Shown here: positions 48,124-59,174 of the stretch, piece by piece | Layout of the letters: every line of letters begins with the position of its first letter | Numbering within the stretch: position 1 is the first letter of the stretch | Origin: Acanthochlamys bracteata | Taxonomy: Eukaryota > Streptophyta > Magnoliopsida > Pandanales > Velloziaceae | Direction: 5' to 3' | Assembly: GCA_019914995.1 (NCBI GenBank) | Contig: CM034133.1 | Coordinates: 4,030,001 to 4,094,000 of the forward strand | DNA: 64,000 nt | Translations under genes and position numbers: made by a program | The notes under the pieces: generated by a model | What the model saw: only the letters and a program-made list of their open reading frames with translations | What the model was told of the DNA's origin: nothing | The model's database searches: none

Positions 48124-49310
48124 AAATCTACGGCTACGATTGCATTAGAAAAAATCAGCACGCGAACGTTTTTGCAAAAAATATTAACTTCTTTTATTCT
48201 CTTTCCTAAGAAAATATTAACTTATTTACTGATAATTTTACGTATTCTCTTTCCTGCCCTAATTTTAATTTTTTCGTTATTCTTAATTTAATTTTTTACT
48301 AATTTATTTTTGATAACTATTCAACTAAGTATTGGTAAATAACTAGTCGATAATTGATCGATAACAGATCGATAATTTAATTTAATTTAGTTAATTTAAT
48401 TCTAATTATAGATCAGTTACTGGTCAATTATTGATCAGTTATCAACCAATTACTGGTCGATTATTGACTAGTTACTGGTCGATAACTGGTTGCTAACTGA
48501 TAGATAACTAGTCGATAATTGATGGACTAGCTACTGATCGATAATTAGTTGATAATTTAATTTAATTTAGTTAATTTAATTTTAGTTATCGATCAGTAAT
48601 CGGTCAACTATCGACTAGTTACTGATTGATAACTGGTTGTAACAGATAGATAATTGGTCAATTATCGACCAGTTACAGATCGGTGACTGATTGATAACCG
48701 ATAGTTAACTGATCAATAACTGATCGACCAATTACTAATTAAATTTGTCGGTAATTGGTCGATAATTTAATTTAATTTTATTTAGTTAATTTAATTCTAG
48801 TTATCGTTGTATCGATCAGTAACTGATCGACTATCAGCTAGTAACTGGTTGATAACTTGTCGATTTGTCGACTAATTTCTTGTCGATTGTGACCAATTAC
48901 TAGTAGGTATTTGATAGGTAACTAATTGATAACTGATTGATAATTAATCGATTATCGAATTGACCAGATACTAATCATTAACTGATTAATAACTGGTCGA
49001 CCAACGATTGTTTGATAATTAATTGATAACTGATCGATAACTAATTGACCAGCTACTGATCGATAACTGAATTAAGTTAATTAAATAAAAAATAATAAGA
49101 ATAATGAAAGAAGTAAGATAAAATGAGAAAAGAGAATATATAAAGTTGTTAATGAAAGTATAATCTTGATGCAATTATTTTTTTCAGAAGGAAAAAGAAT
49201 AAAAGAAGTGATCTCCTGATGCGATCGTTAACGTTTATTTCTGTAGTGCCACACTATTGAGTAGTGGAAATAATGCCTATAGTCCGACTCTCTCTATATA
49301 TAGAGAGAGA
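48124..49310. mobile_element. Foldback-type element: inverted arms around a TCGATAA-rich core
   Basis: The left arm (about 48124-48300) and right arm (about 49090-49290) are diverged inverted repeats. For instance CTTCTTTTATTCTCTTTCCT at the left pairs with AGGAAAAAGAATAAAAGAAG at the right. The 780-bp core (about 48308-49080) is a dense, irregular array of ACTGGTCGATAA, TTATCGACCAG, ATCGATCAGTTACTGGTC and similar words in both orientations, with TTTAATTTAATTTAGTTAAT blocks repeated at intervals. It encodes no protein. It lies in the spacer between the two pectin methylesterase copies. Confidence 0.6.
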
Positions 49311-49573
49311 GAGCACGAGAGTAACATCAGGAGCAGTTACTTTAACTGAGTGCCTCTAAGAATCGGTTAGTTATGGAAAGTTTACAAATTTACTAAATTT
49401 TTATAGAAAAGAGAATTAATATCAGTCAAAAGTTATAAACGTGCATTAATTCTTCCGAAAAGTTTCAAACATTCATGAATCTTTCTCCAAATGTTCTTCT
49501 TCAGAGTTTTTTACGGCCAATCAATTAGTCCATATATAGGTACAAACGTAAATTAATTTGTTAACAAGCAAGC
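49311..49573 (+). promoter_or_regulatory. Promoter and leader region of PME copy 2
   Basis: Flank between the foldback-like element and the second pectin methylesterase ATG. The palindrome CTCTCTCTATATATAGAGAGAG, just left at about 49287-49311, ends the repeat region. No element is certain beyond A/T-rich core-promoter composition. Confidence 0.3.
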
Positions 49574-50984
49574 ATGGAACTCTCATACTTGAACAATTTG
49601 CTTCTCCGCTTCTTCTTTTTATTCTTTTCTTCCATGCATGTCATCGACGTCGGCGGTGATGTTGTTCATCAGACGTTCGTCGTTGATCGAGCCAGTGCCG
49701 CCGGACATTTTACTTCCATTTCTGCTGCAATTGCTGCTGTGCCTTCAGGAAATTCCCAATGGACAAGAATACTAATCGCTCCAGGAGTTTATAAGTCCGT
49801 CCATAATCATTTTTTCTGTTCTTTGATCAATTGTATAGTTGTTAGATCATAATTTTATTTCTTTATTGCTGTTATTGTTGTTGTTGTTGTTGTTGTAGTG
49901 AGAAGACCAAGATTACTATAGACAAACCGTTCATAATATTAGAAGGATCAGGAGCAGGTGTAACAACAATTGAATGGGGAGACAGCACTGACGAGAGCAG
50001 CAGCAACAGTGACACAGCCGGAACAGCAACGTTTACGTCTCAGGCTTCTGATATGGTCGCCAAAGGAATCACTTTCAAGGTGATCACTCATACCAACGAC
50101 AGTACAGAAAAAGAGGACTATACAGATTCATGATTACTAATTTACGTCAAGTTACTTTTTTCTTTTTTTGAAAATTTTTGTAGAATACTTTCAGCGGCAG
50201 TTTATGGCCAAAGAGGGCAGTTGCAGCAATAATAACAGGCGATCGATCATCGTTCTACGGTTGCAATTTCGTCGGAATTCAAGACACTCTATGTGACGGA
50301 TTGGGACGGCATTACTTCAAAGACTGCCGTATAGAAGGCTATGCAGACTTCATCTGGGGTTTCGGCCAATCGATATATGAAGTACGCACGCCATTATGAG
50401 ATCGATCATTTTGTTTTCTTAATTTTCGTTGAATTTATAACAAACTTCGTTACGTTTTGATTTAGAATTGCAATATAGCGACAGTGGGAAATTATCCGGG
50501 AGTTGGTTACGTGACAGCTCAAGGAAAGTACTCCAGTTCACAAGCAGGCGGGTTCGTTTTCAAGTACGGTAGTGTTACAGGTACTGCAAAGGTGCACCTG
50601 GGTAGAGCATGGGGTGCCTACTCGACAGTTATCTTTTATAAGACATCCATGTCAAATGTTGTTGTTCCTCAAGGTTGGAACAGTTGGGGAGAACCAGTGT
50701 AAGCTCCGTATGTATGTATATATATATATATACATTTATTTATTTCCCTCAACAAAACTGATTAATAAGTTTTTAGAACACAGATTTTGATTTTTGAGTA
50801 ATTTCGTTTGTTGTAAATCTGCAGGGAACAATTGACTTACGCGGAAGTTGATTGCACTGGACCTGGAGCAGCATTGGGAGGTCGAGTTCCGTGGGAGAAG
50901 ACGCTAAGCTCAGAACAGTTAAGCAAGTACATTAGTTTCTCCTATATCGATTCTGAAGAGTGGATTGAACGGCAACCATCTTAA
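49574..50984 (+). CDS. Pectin methylesterase (PRO-less type), tandem copy 2
   Basis: Five exons: 49574-49794, 49899-50079, 50184-50381, 50466-50698, 50825-50984; 330 residues. Exons 2-5 have exactly the same lengths as in the copy at 44573 (181, 198, 233, 160 nt), so the pair is a tandem duplication. It has a hydrophobic signal peptide ([15 protein letters not shown]) and no pro-domain. Signatures: [58 protein letters not shown]. Catalytic D168, D189 and R247 and the QDTL glutamine (Q167) are present; the QAVA glutamine is R145. It is predicted to be secreted and active on wall pectin. Intron 1 ends in a GTT/TTG repeat running up to the acceptor (about 49869-49898), an unusual pyrimidine tract with many G. 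Confidence 0.9.
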
Positions 50985-51466
50985 TCTCGAGCTTCTTTTT
51001 TATATGAACTTAAGAAGCTTATCGTCATGATCCTAAGAATTTTGTTTACGTTAATTTTGAGGTATAATTAATTCACTGGGTCTTGGCAAAGACGCCGACC
51101 AGCCTCAATTGCTCAAAAGTAACAGTTTATCTATTTCATAAGGAGTCCCTTGTATTAATTGAAGAAAATTTCTTTGCGTGGTCTTATGGCTACATTTCGT
51201 CTCTGAACTGAATACTATCATATCTAGGTACGATATAGGAAGTTGAGTATACTCGCGTTTAAATAATATATATTGATGTGGACCTATATTACTTCATTTT
51301 GCACATTCAAATCAGGTATCATCCTATTTTATCAGTCATTATTGAACTTGTCTTACTAATTTGCTAAGCTAAATGACTGTTTATATGAGTTGTGGATATG
51401 GTATCTGAATATGCTGCGTGTGAAAATTAACTCATTAAAGAGATAAGCCATATAAAAAACTAAGGA
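50985..51466. other. 3' flank of PME copy 2
   Basis: The 3' UTR and A/T-rich spacer up to the MITE that hosts the copia element. No gene. Confidence 0.4.
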
Positions 51467-51555
51467 GACGTTTGAGAATATTTTTAAAAAATATTTTTTT
51501 GAAATAAAAAATATTTTTATTTATGTTTGAAAATGGGTTTTATTTTAATATCTAA

Positions 51556-51745
51556 TGTTAAATTTTATTTGGGCTTAAATATAGGCCCATCTTATTTTGA
51601 TCCGTTCAGTAATATTTTAATTTCATATTGATTAAATTTATTAGATAGATTATTATTATTAGCTATATATATGTACTCATTAAATGTAAAACCATCATCA
51701 ATAATTATCATCAATTTTTTTATATTTTTTTCTCAATTTGTTTCA
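51556..51745 (+). repeat. 5' LTR of the copia element
   Basis: It starts TGTTAAATTTTATTTGG, ends TTTCA, and is about 190 bp. It shares nearly all positions with 55318-55476 apart from scattered substitutions and a 13-base indel near 51675-51687 (ACTCATTAAATGT). Confidence 0.75.
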
Positions 51746-51758
51746 TAGTATCAGAGCC
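51746..51758 (+). other. Primer-binding site of the copia element
   Basis: TAGTATCAGAGCC, one mismatch from TGGTATCAGAGCC, the usual initiator-methionine tRNA complement in plant copia elements, directly after the 5' LTR. Confidence 0.75.
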
Positions 51759-54700
51759 ATTCGATTTTGAAAATTTTTTCTCAAATGTCAATTTAATTAA
51801 ATTTTATTTTTCATCAAATTAATATTTTTTTCGGTCCAGTCTGTCATTAGCATGATCTTGTTCTCATTGTTACAAGTATGATAATTTTGTGGATAGTTGT
51901 TTTCAATTTTATCCATATTTATTTTTTCAATATCGGGAGCGAATAAAAGCGAAGGACTTCTTTTCCTCAATTTGCTCTCAAGATCCTCAAATACATGTCA
52001 TTGATAGTGCATCGGCAGCTCGTCAGATATATCTTGATTATTCAGATATTAAATTTCGTCTTACACAATTTGTTGGCTCCTCTATATCTATTTTTTTGCC
52101 TCTCCAGGTATGTCTTTTTCTTGGATATTAAATTCTGGTGTTTCTCATTATATGACTTTAAATCAATCTCTATTATCTAACACTATCTCTTTACCATCAC
52201 ATTTTCATCTCTACATACAGCCGACGGTTCTCAGTTACTCATTACTAAATCTGGCTGTATTATTTCAGATACTCTTATATTATCTTTTGTCCTATATGTT
52301 TCACGTATTACTTTCAATCTTATCTCTATTAGTAGTCTCTATGAGAGTGGATTTATTATTATTTTTTATTCTCTTACTTGCACTGTAAATGATCCTCATA
52401 GTGGCCAAACGATTGACTGTGCTCGTAGAAAATGACGACTGTACTATTTAGAATATCTTCATATTTTTTTATCTAATCATTCTACTATTAGTTGTACTAC
52501 TGTTGTTTTCTCTACTGCTGATTTATGGCACAGACGTTTGGGTCATATTTCGGAATCTCGATTAAAAGATTTATTTGATAGTGGAGCTCTCGGACAACTA
52601 TTCTTTTCTCGACTATCTGTATGTACATATTGTAAATTGACAAAACATCTAACTTTACCTTTCAGTAAAAGTTCATCTAAAACCAAAAGTCCTTTTGAGT
52701 TGTTCATTCTGATATTTGGGGACCTACTTCTATCCCATCTATGACTAATTTTCTGTATTATGTAAGTTTTATTGATGACTACACTCGTTATACTTGAATT
52801 TATCTAATGCGTAATCGATCAGATCTTCCTGCTATTTATAATAGATTCGTTGCTATAATCCATACTCAGTTTAATATCAAAATTGAAATTTTTCGTTCTG
52901 ATTGCGCTCGTGAGTATCTGTCATCTACCATGAGATCTATTTTGAATCTCATGGCGCTCTTTTTCAACAGTCATGTCCTTACACTAATGAACATAATGGG
53001 ATAGTAGAACGCAAGCATCGACACATTTTGGAAAATGCTCGTGCTCTCTTGTTATCCTATTCTGTACCTTTGGGCAGAGGCAATTCTTATTTCCGTTAAT
53101 CTTATCAATATCACTCCATCATCTATTTTATCTGGCAAAACTATTCACGAAAATGTTTTTTTATCTCCTCCTTACTATAGCATGCTCCGCACTTTTGTAT
53201 GTACTTATTTTGTTTTTCTTCTTCCAACTGAGCGCACGAAGCTGTCTGCTACTTCAGCCAAGTGTGTCCTTCTTGGTGTTAGTCTCGAACATAAGGAATA
53301 TCGTTGTTATGATCGTTTGGCCTGTCGTCTTCGCATTTCTCGCCATGTCACATTTCTTGAAAACGTACCTTATTTCTCCACATCATCTCCTAATGTCGAG
53401 TTCTTAACATCACCAGATACGCATATTTCTACATCCTCCACTCAGCATTCTAATATCTCCATTGATCTAACTTCTCTACTTTCTTCTAATAGTACAGTCT
53501 CAATTACGATAACTCCGACGATGGTACATGAGAATCTTCCTACTTCTAGTTCACCAAATTTTTCCCCTACTTCTACTCAAAATTTTTCTCCTACTTCTAA
53601 TTCACTATTTTCACCATCATCTCCACCTCCACCACCACCTACTCATCAGTCACAATGAGTTCACCGACCACCTGATCGGTTTATCTCAGATTGTTCTGGC
53701 TCATCAGATAGGTTCGGTTTTGCAATATTGTCTTTTTATTCTCCACAGTTTCATTCTTTTCTTACTTTTATACACACTACTCGAGAGTCTAATTCTTACC
53801 AAAAGACAATTCAGTATCCTGAGTGGTAGGAGGCTATAGCAGAGGAGTTTCACGCTTTTGAGCAGATATGTACTTAGGATATTGTTCCACTTCCAGAAGG
53901 AGTTTAGTCTGTTAGTTGCAAATGGGTCTTTAAGATCAAATATAAACCTGATGGATCTATTGAGCGATATAAAGTACGTATTGTTGTCCGGAGTTTTACT
54001 CAGGAGCATGGGATTGATTAGATGAGACATTTGCTCTTGTAGCTTAGATGACTATAGTTCGTACTTTGTTGACTGTTGCTGCCGTACGTCGGTGGCATCT
54101 TTATCAAATAGATATGAAGAATGTATCTTTTTATGGTACTTTATCCGAAATTATTTGTATGCAGCATACTCTAGGTCTCACTACACCGCCAGGTCATGTA
54201 TGTCGTCTTCGTCGTGCTATTTATAGACTCAAGCAGGCTCCTCGAGTTTGGTTTGAGTGTTTTAGACGAGCCATTACAGAGACAGGTTTTCAGCATAGTT
54301 ATTAAGATCACTCTCTATTTCTAAGTTCCTCACCGTAAGGACGGGTACTTTTATTATTATATATTGATGATATGATTATAACAGGGATGATTCAGCAAGT
54401 ATAACAACAACTCAACGATATCTTCATCAGCAGTTCCAGATGAAAGATTTTGATTACTTACGTTATTTTTTTTGATTGGAGATCGCTCAAGGTGATAAAA
54501 GTATTCTTATTTGTTAACAAAAGTATGCCTCAGATATTATTAGATCATCAAATATATCAGATGGTAAGACAATTGACACTCCTATGGAGTTTCATGTGAA
54601 GCTTCGTCCTACTGATGGTGAGCCTCTTACAAATCCTAGTCGGTACAGATGATTAGTTGGTCAGCTTGTATATCTTTGTTTGAAGAGGCCAGATATTTCT

Positions 54701-55317
54701 CATGCAATCAGTATTGTCAGTCAGTTTATTTCTGCACGTCGATCAGTATATTTTAGTCTTTACTTCGGATTCTCAGATATATTCAAGGTATCATTACTCG
54801 CTCACTTTTTATGTCTTCTACATCTAGCTTGAATCTTCGAGCCTTTTCAGATACAGATTGGGCAGGTGATCTAACTACCAGACGATCTATTACAGATTTT
54901 TGTTTATTTCTTGGTGATTTTTTGATCTCGTGGCATAGTAAGAAATAGCAAGTTGTTGCATGTTCTTCTACAGAAGTAGAATATAGAGCTATAGCTGTTA
55001 CTACTAGAGAGATTATTCATGTTCGTAGGTTATTTTCTGATATGGACATTACACATACAAGATCTACACTTTTATACTGTGACAACTGGAATGCTATTCA
55101 GATTGCGAGCAATCCAGTTTTTCATGAACGGACAAAACATATTAAAATTGATTGTCATTTTGTTCGTGATCATTTTCTATCAGCCATCATTTTCTTACTA
55201 CATGTGATTTTTACTGATCAACTGGCAGATTTTTTCACAAAATCGCACCCTATACCGAAATTTTAAATATTATTGGGCAAACTCATATTATTTGACCTAT
55301 CATAAGTTTGAGAGGCG

Positions 55318-55476
55318 TATTAGATTTCATTTGGACTTAAATATAGATCCATCTTACTTTGATCCGTTCAGTAATATTTTAGTCTCATACTGATTAAATT
55401 TGTTAGATAGATTATTATTATTAGTTATATATATGTAAAACCATCATCAACAATTATCGTCAATTTTATTATATTT
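55318..55476 (+). repeat. 3' LTR of the copia element, 3'-truncated
   Basis: It follows a weak polypurine tract (AAGTTTGAGAGGCG). It begins TATTAGATTTCATTTGG (TG changed to TA) and tracks the 5' LTR to ATTATATTT, then diverges; the last roughly 16 bases of the LTR are missing. Confidence 0.7.
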
Positions 55477-55640
55477 AAAAATTTTCAAATAAATTTATAA
55501 AAAATTTAGAGACTCAATCTCGGCAGGGAAAGAAAAGAGAGACGAAAGAGTAGAGTAGAAAGTAGCCGCCGAAGCAGGAAGATAATTAAAAAATATGAAC
55601 TAAAAAATTAAAAATTATTTTTAAAAATGCAATGTCGAAC

Positions 55641-57430
55641 TGCCACTAAATTAGATCCATGAATTTAAGTTTTATCTAAGGTCCATCTAGCAATCATCAT
55701 TTTTCGGGTTAACCAACTCCATCGCATTAGGTGAAATTGAAACTCACCATCTCTACGAGAGACTATATTTTACATGGACGTTTAATACCATATTATATAT
55801 ACATCACACAGCAAATGCATGTTTTTGTGCTTTGAAGTTAACACCTTTTATGCGTATATAAGCAATTGCTTGCATTTTTTATAATTTTGTATTCGTTATT
55901 CAGTATGTCTTTCAATATATATTTGTTTCACGATTGTCAAGCAATGCATGCTCTCTAATAACTTAATAAATGAAACTTTGACCATTGAGATTTAATAGAT
56001 ACCAACAATATTTTAAGTAAAATTCTAACATCGAATGTCTTAAATGACTAAAAGATACTTCATGATTTTTTTCTTAAAATATTTTTTTAGCAGTTAAATA
56101 TTATTTCTCTAAGGCACGTTTACTAAATAAAAGTATTCTTTGATATGTTTACTTTATTTTTTTTCAGAACGCATATTTCTTTATAAAATTTCCAAAAGTT
56201 CCATCAACTAATAGTTTCTCCTGTAGATTTTGATTTCTAGTTTCCTAGCTACCATAAACAAACTATAGTTTTATTTTTTTCTCATCCATATTTAATTTTA
56301 TGCTAAAATTGAATAAGAACACATATTAATACATGTCAATTTACGATTTGTTTTTCAAATTTTAATTTTTTCAAACATTTGCGTTTCAACATCCTTATAA
56401 AGTGAGATTTTGCGATTGCATTTGTAATACATTTAACTAGAAAGTCCACATTCAATTTGACATGTAAAGTCATTTACAGACTATATGATATGATTCTGAC
56501 TACAGACTATGGACATTTTTAATTATGAGACACTACACTTTCTCTCTTTAAATATTTAGTATTGCTATTTTATATATTTTAATTATCACTCCGAATTTTA
56601 TTTTTGTTTTAATATCAAATTTATTTTTATTAAAATCTAATTTTAGATTTTACTTCACGTACTTAATACTATTTCGAACTCTATCTCTACCGAATTTTGC
56701 TTCTTATCGAACTTCACTTTCACAAAAATTTATTTTCGTGGAACTCAATTTCATATAATTAAAACATGCCTTATATGAATGATGATAAAATAAAATAAAG
56801 TTAAAATTTGATTACAAACTATAAAGTTAAAATTTGAAGTGTAGACTATATGAATGATGATAAAATAAAATTAAGTAAAATTCATTTTGAATTTTAAAAA
56901 ATTCGATTTGTATGTATAACCATTACGATTAGTGAATACATCTAAAACTTTTATCCATGTAGAATAAGTTCAGAAAAATTTGGAGTTCTTATCTAATGAC
57001 TATTAATAAAAATTTATAATAATTTTATAAATGAATTACAGACGATTTATATTACTTTAAAATATTCAATGCTTTTACGATACTATATAAATCTAAACAA
57101 GCAGCTATCACTTGAATGAATGTCAATAAACTTGAATAAAGATTTCTAATAGAAAAAAATTGATAAGAAAACTATCTTGAAGAATCAAAGCCACCAAGAG
57201 AACCAAAGCCCAGCCAAACATTGCCAATTCTTTTCTGGTCCTTTTTTACTTCAGAAATCAAATTACCGTTTTTTCTGGTACCAAACATTGGTTCTCCCAC
57301 CTTTTCCTCTCCACCTTCAACAACAATAGTTCAAACACAACAGACAGAAAACAGGCCTTCACTGTATGTAATCCCCTCTATCTCCCTCTCTTTCTCCCCT
57401 CAACAACAACAACAATTCCATTCCATCACC
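55641..57430. promoter_or_regulatory. Intergenic and promoter of PME copy 3
   Basis: A/T-rich sequence without a gene. The leader just before the ATG has CT-rich sequence (CTCCCTCTCTTTCTCCCCTC) and CAACAACAACAACAATTCC, typical of plant 5' UTRs. The in-frame extension to 57221 is likely untranslated because the hydrophobic signal sequence begins at 57431. Confidence 0.4.
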
Positions 57431-58854
57431 ATGAGGCAACCAGTTTCGCTTACCGCGGCCGTTGCTGCAGCCACCTTCGCCTTCGTTCTTTCCTTCTCTA
57501 CTAGCTTCGGAGAACCGATAGCAAGGCCCAAGAAGTCCCAGGACCTTATCAATGGTCCTTTGATCACATCTAAGTTGCGAACTAATCGTACCATCATCGT
57601 CTGTCCTTCGGCAAAAGAAGACTTCACGTCGATCCAGGATGCTATAGACTCTGTCCCTGACGGCAATTCAGAATGGATCATCATTCATCTACGTGCTGGG
57701 ATCTATAAGTAGTTCTTTATAATTCCATTCTTTTTCCGCTTAAACTTTTTAGATTGAATGGTAATTTGTTAATGAACAAGTTATGCTATGCAGGGAAAAG
57801 GTTGTGGTACCAAAGAAGAAGGAGTACATCTTCCTCAGAGGAAATGGAAAGGGAAGGACATCAATAGTATGGGATGATAGTTCTTACAGCAACACAGAGT
57901 CTGCGACCTTCACTGTCCACGCTGACAACTTCATTGCCTTCGGTGTTAGCATCAAGGTTCTTTCTTTTGGCTTGGATTCCTCTTCTTAGTCACAGATTTT
58001 TACGGAAAACATTTTGTGATTTCTCGTTGTTCAATGTTTTTATTAGAATGATGCGCCCATTGGGCTTGCCGACTCTGCATTCAACCGGTCTGTTGCTGCA
58101 ATGGTGGGGGGAGATAAGGTGGCGTTCTACCACTGTGCCTTCTATAGTCCGCACAACACTCTCTTCGATTACGACGGTCGCCATTACTACGAAAGCTGCT
58201 ACATTCAGGGCAATATCGATTTCATCTTTGGCCACGCTCAATCGATCTTTCAGGCAATCAAATAAAGCTTTTTCAATACAAGTAATCGCTGAAAGATCCA
58301 TTGCTGCTATAGATCTAGGTTCAAATAAGATTTTTGATGTTGCAGAGTTGCGAGATCTTCGTGCTGTCAGATAGGCGGATGGGGATCCACGGATCAATCA
58401 CTGCTCACAATAGGCAATCAGAAGATGAAGAGAATGGATTTGTGTTCTTGAAAGGCAAAGTTTACGGAACGAGCGAAGTGTATTTGGGCAGAGCAAGGAG
58501 CGCTTATTCTCGCGTCGTCTTCATTGGCACTTACCTTTCCAAAACCATTGCTCCTGAGGGATGGACTAACTGGAGCTACGAAGGGAAAACAGAGTAAGTA
58601 TTCAATCATTCTTAATATTTCCATTATTTTGCAACAACAAATTGTCTGAAGGTATTGGATTGAATTTCTTACGCATAACGAAATGTTGTTTTGTATTCAG
58701 TGGGATATTCTATGGAGAGTATGACTGCTATGGACCTGGAGCTGATACTAAGGAACGTGCTCCGTGGACGAGGAAGCTCACTGAAGAAGAAGCTGCGAAG
58801 TTCAGGACCATAGATTTCATCAATGGCAAAGAATGGCTTCCGGCTTACTACTAG
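57431..58854 (+). CDS. Pectin methylesterase, divergent PRO-less type (HNTLFD subgroup)
   Basis: Five exons: 57431-57708, 57794-57956, 58047-58253, 58346-58593, 58701-58854; 349 residues, phases consistent. It has a signal peptide (VAAATFAFVLSFSTSFGEP) and a pectinesterase fold: GIYKEK, MVGGDKVAFYHCAFYSPHNT, GRHYYESCYIQGNIDFIFG, VYLGRARSAYSRV. The usual QD of QDTL is H183-N184, so the first catalytic aspartate is asparagine. D205 and R265 are present, and the LGRPW tryptophan is R. From memory the HNTLFD sequence recurs in a plant subgroup (probable pectinesterase 29-like), so the change may be ancestral; activity is doubtful. Intron 3 uses a GC donor (CAG/GCAATC at 58254) with a normal AG acceptor at 58345. 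Not part of the tandem pair: exon lengths and sequence differ. Convergent with the glycine-rich gene. Confidence 0.87.
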
Positions 58855-59174
58855 AAGTTTCGAATTGACTTATGTTCGTGTATATAATTCAAACATACTG
58901 AAGCTTTCAAAAGCTTTGTTGAGTACTGACTTTGAATTAAACCTATGCAAACTTTTCCAAAGACTCTTCAGATGTTGATGTATTACAATAACTAAATTTT
59001 GATGTAAGAAATCAGAATCATATGGTGTTTTGTTTTTGCTCTGAGGATATAATTTCGCTGCTTATTTTTTCGTAGACCGTGAAATACAATAATTGATACG
59101 CACCCTGTGCGAAGAGATGCAACATTTTATGTAACTAAAACTTCTTATTAGCTATACTTCAGAATTTTCGCAAG
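58855..59174. other. Shared 3' region between convergent genes
   Basis: 320 bp holding the 3' UTRs of PME copy 3 (+) and the glycine-rich gene (-). AATTAAA/AATAA-like poly(A) signals are present, but no specific site can be fixed. Confidence 0.4.

Larger units (their letters stand above)
51556..55476 (+). mobile_element. Degenerate Ty1/copia retrotransposon
   Basis: LTR - PBS - protease - integrase - RT - RNase H - PPT - LTR order. Relics read on the + strand: protease WILNSGVSHYMT (about 52120, catalytic D of the usual WILDSGA changed to N); pre-integrase LWHRRLGHISESRLKDLF (about 52525); integrase core with DDYTRY and NGIVERKHRHILENA (52760-53040); RT with NVSFYGTL and YRLKQAPRVWFE (about 54115-54265); and RNase H with YCDNWNAIQIASNPVFHER (about 55075). 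The copia order INT before RT is clear. Many stops and frame breaks, and only about 350 bp between PBS and protease, so most of gag is gone. Not autonomous. Confidence 0.85.
51467..55640. mobile_element. MITE-like element split by a copia insertion
   Basis: The left part (51467-51555) begins GGAGACGTTTGAGAATATTT and has the family's A/T core start. The right part (about 55477-55640) contains AAATAAATTTATAAAAAATT and ends AATGCAATGTCGAACTGCCA, matching the right end of the 12623-12869 copy (GGAAATGCAATCCCAAATGC). The copia element lies exactly between, which dates it as younger than this MITE copy. Confidence 0.5.

Noticed and set aside
48308..49080. CRISPR-like or simple satellite array
   Set aside because: Words are irregular in spacing and orientation with no uniform unit or spacers, and inverted arms flank it; a eukaryotic foldback-type element fits better.
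57990..58397. 135-codon minus and 166-codon plus frames over PME copy 3
   Set aside because: Shadow frames crossing a spliced intron of the pectin methylesterase gene.
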